Below, piece after piece: positions 1 through 8,166 of a stretch of 64,000 nt of DNA; the stretch's first letter is position 1, and each line of letters opens with the position of its first letter. Under the pieces are notes generated by a model, which saw only the letters and a list, made by a program, of their open reading frames with translations, made no database searches and was not told the origin of the DNA. This stretch comes from Kutzneria chonburiensis (GTDB taxonomy: Bacteria; Actinomycetota; Actinomycetes; Mycobacteriales; Pseudonocardiaceae). The translations under genes were made by a program, and so were the position numbers. The stretch is from the NCBI RefSeq assembly GCF_028622115.1, contig NZ_CP097263.1, positions 9,125,501 to 9,189,500 on the forward strand, written 5' to 3'.

Positions 1-832
1 CCAGGCGGCCGCGGGTCACCGCCAGCAGCACGACGCAGATCGTGGCCGAGCCGAGCAGGAAGGCGTGCGAGGTGGCCTGGATCGGCAGCGTCGGGAACAT
101 CTCCGACCAGGCGATGGAGAAGAAGTTGTTCACGCTGGTGTGCAACAGCATGGCGATCGGCAGGCTTTCCCCGGAGCGGTTGAACACCCACGTCATGATG
201 ATGCTGAAGGTGACGCAGGTGGCCACGAACTCGACCGGCGTGAGCCAGGTCCAGTGCGGCCAGTTGCCCCAGTCGGAGAAGAACAGCGGCAGGTGCCAGA
301 CGCCCCACAGCGGGCCGAGGACCAGCGTGCCGCCGAGCGGGCCGAACCGCTCTTGCAGGCGCGGCAAGGCGAAGTCGCGCCAGCCGGGCTCCTCGGCCAG
401 TCCGGTGGTGATCATCTGCAACACCAGGCCGGGCACGTACGCGATCAGCGTGGCCATCGCCGGCAGCATTGGTCCCCGGTCGGTCAACGCGACCGAGGCC
501 ACAGTCAATACCGCCGGCACCGCGACGACAACGCCGACGTACCAACGCCAGTTGACCCGCCAGTTGGCCAGCCGGCCGACCCAGCGGCGCAGTCCTGGCC
601 GGCCGTCGGCCACCCTGGTCACCACGTAGGCGGAGAAGATCGGGCCGAGGTACGCGCCCGGCAGCACGCCGGCGAACTGGCTGGTGCCGAGCAGCTCCGG
701 GAAGCGGAAGTGCAGCAGCCCCAGGCCGTTCTCGGACAGGACGTACGGCGTCCAGGCCGCCCAGCTGAGCAGGTTGGCCAGTGCGAAGAACCAGATCAGC
801 GGCCGGCGGCGGATGTTCTCGGTGATTGTCAC
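1..832 (-). CDS. CPBP (CAAX-type) intramembrane metalloprotease, 3' end outside the window
   Basis: Translated from the minus strand, this open frame is a polytopic membrane protein with the three motifs of the CPBP/Abi family. These are the glutamate pair EEPGWR near residue 146, the histidine in WGVWHLPLF near residue 180, and HTSVNN near residue 231. In this family these residues bind zinc and form the active site in the membrane. Members process prenylated or membrane substrates, or act in bacteriocin self-immunity; the substrate here is unknown. The GTG at 832 is chosen because strong membrane-protein homology begins shortly after it; an in-frame GTG lies about 30 bases upstream. The gene is partial because the frame is still open at base 1. 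It is transcribed away from the small membrane protein at 901. Confidence 0.85.
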   Translation of the reverse strand, partial: MTITENIRRRPLIWFFALANLLSWAAWTPYVLSENGLGLLHFRFPELLGTSQFAGVLPGAYLGPIFSAYVVTRVADGRPGLRRWVGRLANWRVNWRWYVGVVVAVPAVLTVASVALTDRGPMLPAMATLIAYVPGLVLQMITTGLAEEPGWRDFALPRLQERFGPLGGTLVLGPLWGVWHLPLFFSDWGNWPHWTWLTPVEFVATCVTFSIIMTWVFNRSGESLPIAMLLHTSVNNFFSIAWSEMFPTLPIQATSHAFLLGSATICVVLLAVTRGRL

Positions 833-900
833 CGGGAGAGCACACCAGTCTGAGACCCGGCGGTCATTCCCGTGCACACCCGAAACCCGGGTACAGCAGG

Positions 901-1335
901 CTATACCGTGTCGTCGTACACGCGAACCAGGCGGTCGATACGCCATAACTGCGCCAGCACCACCAGCGTCGCCCCGAACACCGTCGGCCAGACGTCCAGC
1001 GCGATCAGGCCCCACGCCACCAGCGCGATGCCGGCCGCACCGGGAATGACCAGCAGCCGCAGCGCGCGTCGGTTCTCGGCGCTCAGGGAATCCCGCTGCC
1101 GCAACCAGATCTGCTCACCGTAGATGCCTTTCGACGCCCAGCTGGTCGGAACGTCCACCGCCGGGAACGCCCCCGGGTTCACGACCAGCCACAGCACCAC
1201 CGCCGCCAGCGGGGCCAGTGACCACCAGCCGATCCAGTCCCGACTCCAGATCGCCAGCAGCAGCAACGGAATCGCCGCGAACCGGGTCCACACGCTCCAC
1301 GGGTTGGCGTGCCGCCGCCAGGTCTCGTCCTTCAT
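901..1335 (-). CDS. small membrane protein, DUF6653-like
   Basis: This 144-aa protein has at least three hydrophobic segments: around residues 18-30, 35-52 and 95-125. Its N-terminus (WRRHANPWSVWTRF) and Trp-rich middle resemble the uncharacterised DUF6653 membrane family; the family name is from memory and moderately sure. The ATG at 1335 lies inside the 3' part of the TetR reading frame, so the two genes overlap by 221 bases in different frames. The hydrophobicity pattern shows that this frame, not the TetR tail, is the real one in the overlap. It is probably co-transcribed with the TetR gene upstream. No function can be assigned. Confidence 0.7.
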   Translation of the reverse strand: MKDETWRRHANPWSVWTRFAAIPLLLLAIWSRDWIGWWSLAPLAAVVLWLVVNPGAFPAVDVPTSWASKGIYGEQIWLRQRDSLSAENRRALRLLVIPGAAGIALVAWGLIALDVWPTVFGATLVVLAQLWRIDRLVRVYDDTV

Positions 1336-1852
1336 GCCGTACCCCTTCGAACAGGCCGCCCATCAGCACCTCGGCGATCACCACGCCCAGCCGCTCCAGG
1401 CCGTCCGGGCCGAACGGGTCGACCCCGAGATGACGGCCGAGTTGGTTGTGCAGCGCGAAGCCGCCCAGCTCCATGCAGACCAGCACCACCGCCCGCAGCC
1501 TCGGATCATCGACCGGCCGCGCACCCCGTTCGGCCAGCGTCCGCTCGGTCACGGCCACCATCTCGTCGAACATCTCCGCCGTCTCCGCCGGCCGCTCCAC
1601 CATGGCCCGGGCCAGATAGCTCAGCGTCGGCCCGTTGTCCTCCGCCTCGCGGGCCGCCGCCATGGCGTGGGCATCGCACGCCTCGATCAGGCCCTGCTTG
1701 GACCCGTAGTGGTGCACCACCAGCGCCGCCGACACCTTGGCGTCGGCCGCGATGCGCCGCACCGGCGTCCCCGCGAACCCGTCCCGGCCGAACCGCAGCA
1801 GCGCCGCATCCCGGATTCGGGCCCGCGCCTTCAGGTCGTCGCTCGAGTGCAT
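1115..1852 (-). CDS. TetR family transcriptional regulator, tail probably out of frame
   Basis: The N-terminus carries a TetR helix-turn-helix (ALLRFGRDGFAGTPVRRIA, then VSAALVVHHYGSKQGLI) followed by an all-helical ligand domain. The ATG at 1852 is preferred over the possible start at 1927, because a perfect operator-like palindrome at 1889-1910 would otherwise lie inside the gene. After about residue 170 (GLFEGV) the frame turns into Gly/Val/Arg-rich sequence that antiparallels the well-supported membrane protein at 901-1335. One extra base in the C-run at 1342-1345 would end the regulator at a TGA overlapping the ATG of that membrane gene. So this is either a one-base indel (real or sequencing) or an unusual read-through tail. 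It probably represses its own two-gene operon; the ligand is unknown. Confidence 0.75.
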   Translation of the reverse strand: MHSSDDLKARARIRDAALLRFGRDGFAGTPVRRIAADAKVSAALVVHHYGSKQGLIEACDAHAMAAAREAEDNGPTLSYLARAMVERPAETAEMFDEMVAVTERTLAERGARPVDDPRLRAVVLVCMELGGFALHNQLGRHLGVDPFGPDGLERLGVVIAEVLMGGLFEGVRHEGRDLAAARQPVERVDPVRGDSVAAAGDLESGLDRLVVTGPAGGGGAVAGREPGGVPGGGRSDQLGVERHLR

Positions 1853-1888
1853 GACCCCAGGCTCGCCCCGCCCCGGCCCGACCGTCAA

Positions 1889-1910
1889 CTTGTTCAGGAA
1901 GTTGAACAAG
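1889..1910. promoter_or_regulatory. TetR operator palindrome
   Basis: CTTGTTCA (1889-1896) and TGAACAAG (1903-1910) form a perfect 8-bp inverted repeat with a 6-base spacer. It sits 37 bases upstream of the proposed TetR start. A second overlapping dyad, TGAAC-4-GTTCA, spans 1903-1916. TGAAC/GTTCA half-sites are common for autoregulated TetR repressors, so this is inferred to be the binding site of the adjacent regulator. Confidence 0.6.
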
Positions 1911-1927
1911 CGTTCAGCCATGACCAA

Positions 1928-2207
1928 ACCGAAGTCCGAGGGTCCGGCAAAGCATCGGAATAGCGCCGACTCTGGCCGGATGTGCGCGCGGCCACACCGC
2001 CCACCGCCAGTGCGGTCTCAATGCCGCAAACCGGGCACTGCTACACCTCGGTCTGAAACCAGCACTCCACGGTGCCATTCGCGCCGTGGATGGGTGAGGC
2101 CTGGGCGAACGGGCAGACCGCGCGATATCGGCGGTCGGACAAGGTGAGCATCCGTCGGCTCGGGGCCTTACCGTCGAAGCCTGGGTGCTGATGGGAAAGG
2201 CGTGCCG
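1928..2207. other. intergenic region between TetR and the reductase remnant
   Basis: These 280 bases contain no coding region I can support on either strand. They should hold the promoter for the plus-strand oxidoreductase region. A purine-rich GGGAAAGG about 10 bases before the ATG at 2208 looks like the ribosome binding site once used by the lost reductase gene. Confidence 0.4.
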
Positions 2208-2503
2208 ATGGCCACTTTCGACGAACGGGAGAGGCGGGCGCTGGGTGGGCTGCTGGCGCGCGACCAACAGGCGCGTGAGGCGAGGCCGGACCAGGCGCTG
2301 GAGCGCCCGGGGCTGAGCTTCGCGGAGTTCTTCGACATGCTGGTGGCGGGGTACGCGGACCGGCTGGCGCTGGGGGAGCGGGCGACGGAGGCGAGTTCGC
2401 CCAGCCGGCCGACGTCGAACCGGGGCTGCCGGCCGGCGAGGACATTCCCCATCTCACCATCGAGTTGATCCGCACGTACGCCGCTGATCTCGGCCTGAAC
2501 TGA
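2208..2503 (+). pseudogene. carboxylic acid reductase remnant, both ends kept and the middle deleted
   Basis: Residues 1-60 of this frame (ALERPGLSFAEFFDMLV, then AGYADRLALGERATE) match the extreme N-terminus of bacterial ATP/NADPH-dependent carboxylic acid reductases, about 1170 aa. There the same Ala-Gly-Tyr-Ala-Asp-Arg motif precedes the adenylation domain. The frame then changes near 2400. Another frame encodes GEDIPHLTIELIRTYAADLG and stops at 2503, which matches the extreme C-terminus of the same enzymes (DIPH, then an Ile-x-x-Tyr-x-x-Asp-Leu pattern). The adenylation, carrier and reductase domains, about 3.2 kb, are missing. The intact enzyme turns carboxylic acids into aldehydes; this remnant can do nothing. 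It lies 9 bases before an alcohol-oxidising GMC enzyme, which suggests the two once worked together. Confidence 0.8.
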
Positions 2504-2512
2504 GGAGCGACC

Positions 2513-4006
2513 ATGGACTACGACTACGTGGTGATCGGGGCCGGATCGGCCGGTTGCGTGGTGGCGGCCCGACTGCTGGCCCGTACGGACGCGAGGGTGC
2601 TGGTGATCGAGGCCGGCGCCGGTCGGGCCGATGCCCCGACCATCACGAACCCCTCGCGGTGGGTGGAAAACCTCGGCTCCGAGTACGACTGGCAGTACTC
2701 GTACGAGCCGAGCCCGCACGTCGCCGGGCGCAGGATTCCGTTGGCCCGTGGCAAGGTCGTCGGCGGCTCCGGCAGCATCAACGCGACCGCCTGGGTCCGT
2801 GGCAACCGGCACGACTTCGACGGCTGGGCCGCGATGGGCAACGAGGGCTGGGAGTACGACTCCGTGCTGCCGCTGTTCAAACGCTCCGAGGACTGGGAGG
2901 ACGGCGAGACCGACCATCACGGGGCCGGCGGACCGATACCGGTCGAGCGGGTCAAGGACCTGCACCCGGCGGCGTCGGCGCTGATCGACAGCGGCATCAG
3001 CCTCGGCCTGCCCTACCTCGACGACTACAACGTCCCGGAGCCGTTCGGGGTCGGGCCGCTCTCGCTCAACGTCCGCGACGGGATGCGCAAGAGCCCGTGG
3101 GACGGCTACCTCGGGCCACTGCAAGACAATCCGCGGCTGACCCTGCGCAGCGGGGCCCGGGCACGGCTGCTGACGTTCGCCGGGACGCGGTGCACCGGCG
3201 TCGAATACGAGTGGCAGGGCCAAATCCACACCGCCACGGCGTCGTCGGAGGTGATCCTCTGCGCCGGCGCGATCGACAGCCCACGGCTGCTGCTGAACTC
3301 CGGCATCGGCCCCGCCGACGAGCTGTCGGCGCTCGGCATCCACGTCCTCGCCGACCTGCCCGTCGGTCGTAACCTCCAGGACCACCCGCTCCTGGGCGGT
3401 TTCTGCTTCGAGACCGAGGAACTGCCGCCGGTGAGCGGCAATCTCTCCGGCAGCAGCCTGTTCTGGCGGAGCCGCCCGGAGTTCGTCGTCCCGGACATCA
3501 TGCTCGTCTCCATGCAGGTCCCTTACCTCACAGCGGAACTGGCGCAGGAGTATCCGCCGCCGGCGCACGGTATCGCGCTGCTGCCAGGCCTGATGCGCCC
3601 GCAGAGCCGGGGCTACGTAAGGCTTCGAGCCGTGGACGGGCCGCTGGAGATCCAGTCGAACTTCCTGGCTGCGCAGGCAGATGTGGAAGCCCTCCTGGCG
3701 GCCGTCGAGCTGTGCACCGAGCTGGCCGTGGAACCGGCCTACCGCAAGCTGATCCGCTCGTGGGTCGCGCCTGCGCGGCGAATGTCCAGGGATGAGGCCG
3801 TTTCCTTCATTCGCACGGCGTGCTCCAGCTACTTCCACCCCGTCGGCACGTGCGCCATGGGCACCGTGGTCGACTCGCGGCTCGAAGTGCACGGCATCGA
3901 CGGTCTGCGCGTCGCCGACGCCTCGGTCATGCCGACGATCACCTCGGCCAACACGCACGCCCCGACCATCATGATCGCCGAGGCCGCCGCCGATTTTCTG
4001 AGCTGA
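2513..4006 (+). CDS. GMC family FAD-dependent oxidoreductase (choline dehydrogenase-like)
   Basis: This 497-aa protein has the normal length and motifs of glucose-methanol-choline oxidoreductases. The FAD dinucleotide motif VIGAGSAGCVVAARL is at residues 7-21, the first family signature (GKVVGGSGSINATAWVRG) is near residue 80, and the second (GAIDSPRLLLNSGIGP) is near residue 252. The C-terminal catalytic region includes YFHPVGTCAMG and SANTHAPTIMIAEA. These enzymes oxidise primary alcohols to aldehydes with FAD; the substrate cannot be read from sequence. The ATG at 2513 follows a GAGGAGCGACC ribosome binding site that overlaps the end of the reductase remnant. The cofactor and substrate residues look intact, so it is probably active. 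Confidence 0.9.
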   Translation: MDYDYVVIGAGSAGCVVAARLLARTDARVLVIEAGAGRADAPTITNPSRWVENLGSEYDWQYSYEPSPHVAGRRIPLARGKVVGGSGSINATAWVRGNRHDFDGWAAMGNEGWEYDSVLPLFKRSEDWEDGETDHHGAGGPIPVERVKDLHPAASALIDSGISLGLPYLDDYNVPEPFGVGPLSLNVRDGMRKSPWDGYLGPLQDNPRLTLRSGARARLLTFAGTRCTGVEYEWQGQIHTATASSEVILCAGAIDSPRLLLNSGIGPADELSALGIHVLADLPVGRNLQDHPLLGGFCFETEELPPVSGNLSGSSLFWRSRPEFVVPDIMLVSMQVPYLTAELAQEYPPPAHGIALLPGLMRPQSRGYVRLRAVDGPLEIQSNFLAAQADVEALLAAVELCTELAVEPAYRKLIRSWVAPARRMSRDEAVSFIRTACSSYFHPVGTCAMGTVVDSRLEVHGIDGLRVADASVMPTITSANTHAPTIMIAEAAADFLS

Positions 4007-4092
4007 CCACCGGGGTGGACAGGCGGGTGGCGACTGTGGCACGGTTTATCGAAGGGGAGCTGGGGAAATAGCTGATCGGCGGGGCGCGATTC

Positions 4093-6804
4093 GTGGGCGA
4101 GGGGTGGAGGTTCCGCCTGCTGGGGCCGCTGGAGGTCCGGCACGACGGCACGGTGCTGCCGATCGCCGCGGCCAAACAGCGGGTCCTGATCGCCGTGCTG
4201 GCGCTGGCCGGCGGCGAGCCGGTGCCGGCGGAGCGCCTGATCGAGTGCCTGTGGGGCGACGAGCCGCCGATCACGGCCCGCAACACCCTGAAGAACTACG
4301 TGCTGCGACTGCGCCGAACGTTCCAAGTGGACAGTGGCCTGCTGGCCACGTCCGCGGCCGGCTACCGGCTGGACATCGACCGCGATGCCGTTGACGTGCA
4401 TCGATTTCAGGATGCGATCAAGACGGCCAAACATGACGAAGCCTCACTGGACGAGGCTCTGGCTCTGTGGCAGGGACAGCCGCTGGCCGACGTGCCGAGT
4501 GACGTGCTGCACCGCGAAGTGGTGCCGGGCCTGATGGCGCTGAGGCTGGCCGCCCGGGAACATCGGGTCGACCTCGACCTGAACCGCGGCCGGCACCGCG
4601 AACTGGTCGACGAACTCCTGGTGCTGGCCACCGAAAACCCGCTGCGGGAAGGCATCTGGGCCCGGCTGATGCTGGCCCTGTACCGCAGCGGCCGACCGGC
4701 CGAGGCCTTGGACGCCTATCGCCGGGCCGGCGAGGTGTTGGCCGAGGAACTCGGCGTCGACCCTGGGCCGGAGCTGAAGAAGCTGCACCAGGCCGTGTTG
4801 ACCAGAGATCCGGCGCTGACGATCACCGGGAAGCGCGCGACCGTCCCACGCCAACTCCCGGCCGCCACCGCGCATTTCGTTGGCCGCAACGCCGAATTGG
4901 CCGGCCTCAGCGCCCGGCTGCCGGCCACGCCATTGATGGTGATCTCGGCCATCGCCGGTACCGCGGGCGTCGGCAAGACCACGCTGGCCGTGCACTGGGG
5001 CCACCAGCACGCGGACCGGTTCCCCGACGGCCAGCTGTACGTCAACCTGCGCGGATTCGGCGGCACGCCGGTGCAACCGGCCACCGCGGTCCGGGGATTC
5101 CTGACCGCACTGGGCCAGGCGAACGTGCCAACCGAGCCGGACGACCAGTTCGCGCTCTACCGCTCGCTGCTGGCCGAGCGGCGCATGCTCGTCGTACTGG
5201 ACAACGCCCGTGACGCCGACCAGGTGCGGCCGTTGCTGCCCGGCACCGCCGGCTGCGTCGTGCTCGTGACCAGCCGCGATCAGCTCGCCGGGCTGGTCGC
5301 GCTGGACGGCGCCGTGCCGCTGACCCTCGACCTGTTCACCCACGACGAGGCCCGCGACATGCTGGTCCGCCGCCTGGGCGACCGCGTCGAACACGAGCAG
5401 GCCGCGGTCGACGAGCTGATCGAGGCCTGCGCGCGGCTGCCGATCGCGTTGAACATCGTTGCCGCGCAAGCGGTCCTGAACCCGACCCGGCCGCTGGCCG
5501 CGCTGGCCGAGGAACTGCGCGACGCCCGCCGCCGGCTGGACGTCCTCGGTTCCGTGGCCGACGTGCGGACAGTGTTCTCCTGGTCGTACCAGGCCCTCAG
5601 TGCTGAAGCGGCCCGCGTGTTCCGGCTGCTGGGTCTGCACCCAGGCCCGGACATCGGCCGTGACGCGGCCGCCGACCTGGCTGCCCTGGACCTCGACCGC
5701 ACCGACGCGGCCCTGGCCGAGCTGACCCGGGCACACCTCGTCACCGAGCACGCCGGCCGGCACACCATGCACGACCTGCTCCGCTCGTACGCCGCTGACC
5801 AGGCCAGGGACGACGACCGGCCGGCGGCCCTGCGGCGGGTCGTCGACTACTACCTGCACACTGCGCATGCCGCCGACCGCGCCATGGACCCGCACCGCCG
5901 GCTGGCCCAGTTCGACCCGCCCGGCCCGGACACGCATCCCACGCCGATACCGGACGCGGCGGCCGCGATGACCTGGTTCGACGCCGAGGACCTCAACCTG
6001 GTGGCCGCCCAGCAGTTGGCCGTCGACCACGGTTGGCACGGAGCGGTCTGGCAGCTGGCCTGGGAGGTCAGCGGCTACCACCTGCGGCGGGGCCGCCGCC
6101 ACGACCGCGTCGCCATGTGGCGCGCGGCGGCCGATGCCGCCGAGCAGCTGGGCGATCCGATCGTCCGGCTTCGCGTGCTGCGCCTGCTCGGCCGCGCCTA
6201 CGCCGACGTCGGCCGGCACGAGGAGGCCCGCGAGCAGCTGGAGCTGGCGCTGGCCGTCGCCGAGCAGGCACACGACCTCGAACAGCAGGCCCATACCCAC
6301 GTCACGCTGGCGATCGCCGGCGAGCGGCACGCCGACTACCGCTGGTCGCTGACCCACGCCCTACAGGCCTGCCAACTCTTCGAGCAGATCGACCGGCCGG
6401 TGTGGAAGGCCGACGCGCTCAACCTGGCCGGCTGGATGTCGGCCAAGCTCGGCGAGTACGACGCCACCTACGACTACTGCGGCGAATCCCTGACGATCTA
6501 CCGCGACCGCGGCGACACCGAGGCCGAGGCGACCGTGCTGGACAGCCTCGCCTTGGCCTACCGCCTCGACGGCCGGCACCGCGAGTCCGTCGACCACTAC
6601 CAGCAGGCCCTCGTGCTGTTCCGCCGCCACGGCGTGACCAACGAGATCGCGCAGGCCCTCGACAACATGGCCCAGGCCCACCTGGCCCTCGGCGAGCGCG
6701 AGCAGGCCCGCGCCGCCTGGCAGGAAGCGCTCGAGGTGTACCGGCGTCAGGACGACGTCCAGAACGCCGATCTCATCCAGGAACGGCTCGACGCCCTCTG
6801 GTGA
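4093..6804 (+). CDS. AfsR/SARP-type regulator with NB-ARC ATPase and TPR repeats
   Basis: This 903-aa protein has the classic AfsR order. An OmpR-like winged helix covers about residues 8-90 and a bacterial transcriptional activation domain about 97-240. An NB-ARC STAND ATPase follows, with its P-loop GTAGVGKTTLAVHW near residue 290 and MLVVLDNARDADQV as Walker B. Tetratricopeptide-like repeats run from about 640 to the end. Such proteins activate secondary metabolism or neighbouring operons after nucleotide-driven assembly. The GTG at 4093 is taken as start because the winged helix begins immediately (WRFRLLGPLEVR). It stands alone, 86 bases after the oxidoreductase and 100 bases before the secretion locus, so it may control either; this is inference. 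Confidence 0.9.
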   Translation: MGEGWRFRLLGPLEVRHDGTVLPIAAAKQRVLIAVLALAGGEPVPAERLIECLWGDEPPITARNTLKNYVLRLRRTFQVDSGLLATSAAGYRLDIDRDAVDVHRFQDAIKTAKHDEASLDEALALWQGQPLADVPSDVLHREVVPGLMALRLAAREHRVDLDLNRGRHRELVDELLVLATENPLREGIWARLMLALYRSGRPAEALDAYRRAGEVLAEELGVDPGPELKKLHQAVLTRDPALTITGKRATVPRQLPAATAHFVGRNAELAGLSARLPATPLMVISAIAGTAGVGKTTLAVHWGHQHADRFPDGQLYVNLRGFGGTPVQPATAVRGFLTALGQANVPTEPDDQFALYRSLLAERRMLVVLDNARDADQVRPLLPGTAGCVVLVTSRDQLAGLVALDGAVPLTLDLFTHDEARDMLVRRLGDRVEHEQAAVDELIEACARLPIALNIVAAQAVLNPTRPLAALAEELRDARRRLDVLGSVADVRTVFSWSYQALSAEAARVFRLLGLHPGPDIGRDAAADLAALDLDRTDAALAELTRAHLVTEHAGRHTMHDLLRSYAADQARDDDRPAALRRVVDYYLHTAHAADRAMDPHRRLAQFDPPGPDTHPTPIPDAAAAMTWFDAEDLNLVAAQQLAVDHGWHGAVWQLAWEVSGYHLRRGRRHDRVAMWRAAADAAEQLGDPIVRLRVLRLLGRAYADVGRHEEAREQLELALAVAEQAHDLEQQAHTHVTLAIAGERHADYRWSLTHALQACQLFEQIDRPVWKADALNLAGWMSAKLGEYDATYDYCGESLTIYRDRGDTEAEATVLDSLALAYRLDGRHRESVDHYQQALVLFRRHGVTNEIAQALDNMAQAHLALGEREQARAAWQEALEVYRRQDDVQNADLIQERLDALW

Positions 6805-6904
6805 GGGGTCTCCCTAGAACGGCCCGTTCCGGCCGCTGAACAGCCGCGCCGCCGCGATCGTGAAGCCAGACTCGCTGCAAAGCCCCATTCGCAGAGGAGC
6901 AGGC

Positions 6905-7237
6905 GTGGCTTCGTACGACGGCTCGAACGTAGACACCGATGCGATGCGCGGTGGCGCGCGGACCATCTCCACCACGAGCAACCAGATCCAGGGTGTGCGC
7001 ACGAAGGTCGACCACACCATGCAGGACCTGTTCGTCAGCTGGCAGTCGGACGCGGCGGTGGTGTTCCAGGACGCCATGGGGGCGTTCGACCAGACCGTGC
7101 AGTCGATCATGGTCAGGTTGAACCGGCTGTCCGAGGACGTGGTCAACGCGGCACAGCAGTACGACCACCGGGACCAGGACAACACCTCGGGCGCCCGCAA
7201 CGCGGCCGGCGCCATCGGTGGCCTGTCCAACTTCTGA
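6905..7237 (+). CDS. WXG100 family ESX protein (first of pair)
   Basis: From the GTG at 6905 this is a 110-aa all-helical protein, the usual ESAT-6/CFP-10 size, with its turn motif as SWQSDAAVVFQ in the middle. The GTG is preferred over the earlier ATG at 6860 because AGGAG lies 5-6 bases before it and the extra residues are not helical. WXG100 proteins form hairpin dimers and are exported by type VII secretion. This one is the first gene of the locus, followed after 26 bases by a second WXG100 gene, as expected for an exported heterodimer. Confidence 0.88.
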   Translation: MASYDGSNVDTDAMRGGARTISTTSNQIQGVRTKVDHTMQDLFVSWQSDAAVVFQDAMGAFDQTVQSIMVRLNRLSEDVVNAAQQYDHRDQDNTSGARNAAGAIGGLSNF

Positions 7238-7263
7238 TCCCCACGGCGACAAGGACAAAACCC

Positions 7264-7563
7264 ATGGCACTCGGCCAGTTCCAGATCAGCTTCCAGTCCA
7301 TGCAGGAGACCGTCGAGCGGGCCAAGCAGCAGTCCAACGAGATCAGCGAGCTGCTGGCCGCGATGAAGACCGAGGTCGACAAGCACCGGGCGCACTGGGT
7401 CGGCTCCGCCGCCGACTCGTTCCAGCAGGCCTACGACGACTGTCACCAGAAGGCGCTCGTGCTGCCGCAGGCGCTCGACGCGGCCGGCCGGACCCTGGCC
7501 GCCATCAACGAAGGCACCTCGGACACGGAGTCGGCCAACGCCAAGCGGTTCGGGCCGCAGTAG
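7264..7563 (+). CDS. WXG100 family ESX protein (second of pair)
   Basis: This 99-aa helical hairpin protein has the WXG turn as HWVGSAADSFQQAY. It ends with a flexible Ser/Asn/Lys tail in which the usual Tyr-x-x-x-Asp/Glu export signal is not obvious. It is probably the EsxB-like partner of the protein encoded at 6905. The ATG at 7264 starts after a purine-rich GACAAGGACAAAA stretch. It is read in one operon with its neighbours. Confidence 0.9.
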   Translation: MALGQFQISFQSMQETVERAKQQSNEISELLAAMKTEVDKHRAHWVGSAADSFQQAYDDCHQKALVLPQALDAAGRTLAAINEGTSDTESANAKRFGPQ

Positions 7564-7566
7564 CCG

Positions 7567-8136
7567 ATGAACGGCAACGAGCCCACCAAATCCGTGCAGC
7601 AGCAGGAGCAGGAGAACAAGCGGCAGGAGCAGCAGGACGCCGACCACAACAAGAAGTTCGAGCAGTACAAGGGCGACGGCTCGCAGGCCAAGCCGCTGGA
7701 CATGCGCTCCGACGGCAACAAGCACGACGACCCGCCCAAGGTGCCCGGCACCGACCCGGCCCACCCGGGCAAGGGCGACACCGCGGTCAACACCGCGGCG
7801 ATGGCCCGGTTCGCCTGGAACATGGGGATTCTGGCCAACACGGTGAGCGCGGTGAACAAGAGCCTGGTGCCGGCGGTCTACGTCAAGCCCGGCGCGTTCC
7901 TCACGGCCAAAGCCAAGGTGCAGAAGCCGGTCGGCACGGTGGGCGACAACCTCGTCACGGCCACCGAGAAGATCCACACGATGCTGCTGGACGTCATCGA
8001 CGACGTGGGCAAGACGCTGCTGGCCTACGAGAAGGCCGACGAGCTCAACAAGATGACCGCCGACAAGTACAACGAGCTGTTCAACCAGTCCGGCGGCGAC
8101 CTGGACAACGTCAAGTGGGGCGGCTCCGGCAGCTGA
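7567..8136 (+). CDS. hydrophilic T7SS-locus protein of unknown function
   Basis: This 189-aa protein starts 3 bases after the second WXG100 gene. Residues 1-75 are very Gln/Glu/Lys/Asp-rich and probably disordered. Residues 75-180 are predicted amphipathic helices (for example TVGDNLVTATEKIHTMLLDV). The tail ends in WGGSGS. No signal peptide, membrane segment or enzyme motif is visible. Its place between WXG100 genes and a WXG/Pro-rich protein suggests an ESX substrate or chaperone, but I do not recognise a family. Confidence 0.75.
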   Translation: MNGNEPTKSVQQQEQENKRQEQQDADHNKKFEQYKGDGSQAKPLDMRSDGNKHDDPPKVPGTDPAHPGKGDTAVNTAAMARFAWNMGILANTVSAVNKSLVPAVYVKPGAFLTAKAKVQKPVGTVGDNLVTATEKIHTMLLDVIDDVGKTLLAYEKADELNKMTADKYNELFNQSGGDLDNVKWGGSGS

Positions 8137-8166
8137 GGCGGCGGCCCGGCGGCGGATTGAGGGAAG

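Noticed and set aside
42-853. Plus-strand reading frames over the first 850 bases
   Set aside because: They antiparallel the minus-strand CPBP protease, whose catalytic motifs are clear; the plus-strand products are Arg/Gly/Pro-rich without domains.
2202-2468. Intact 88-aa small protein
   Set aside because: Its first 60 residues match the reductase N-terminus and the remainder is out-of-frame sequence, so it is better explained as a deletion remnant.
6817-6829. Terminator after the first SARP gene
   Set aside because: The inverted repeat GAACGGCCCGTTC leaves almost no loop and has no T-run; too weak to call.
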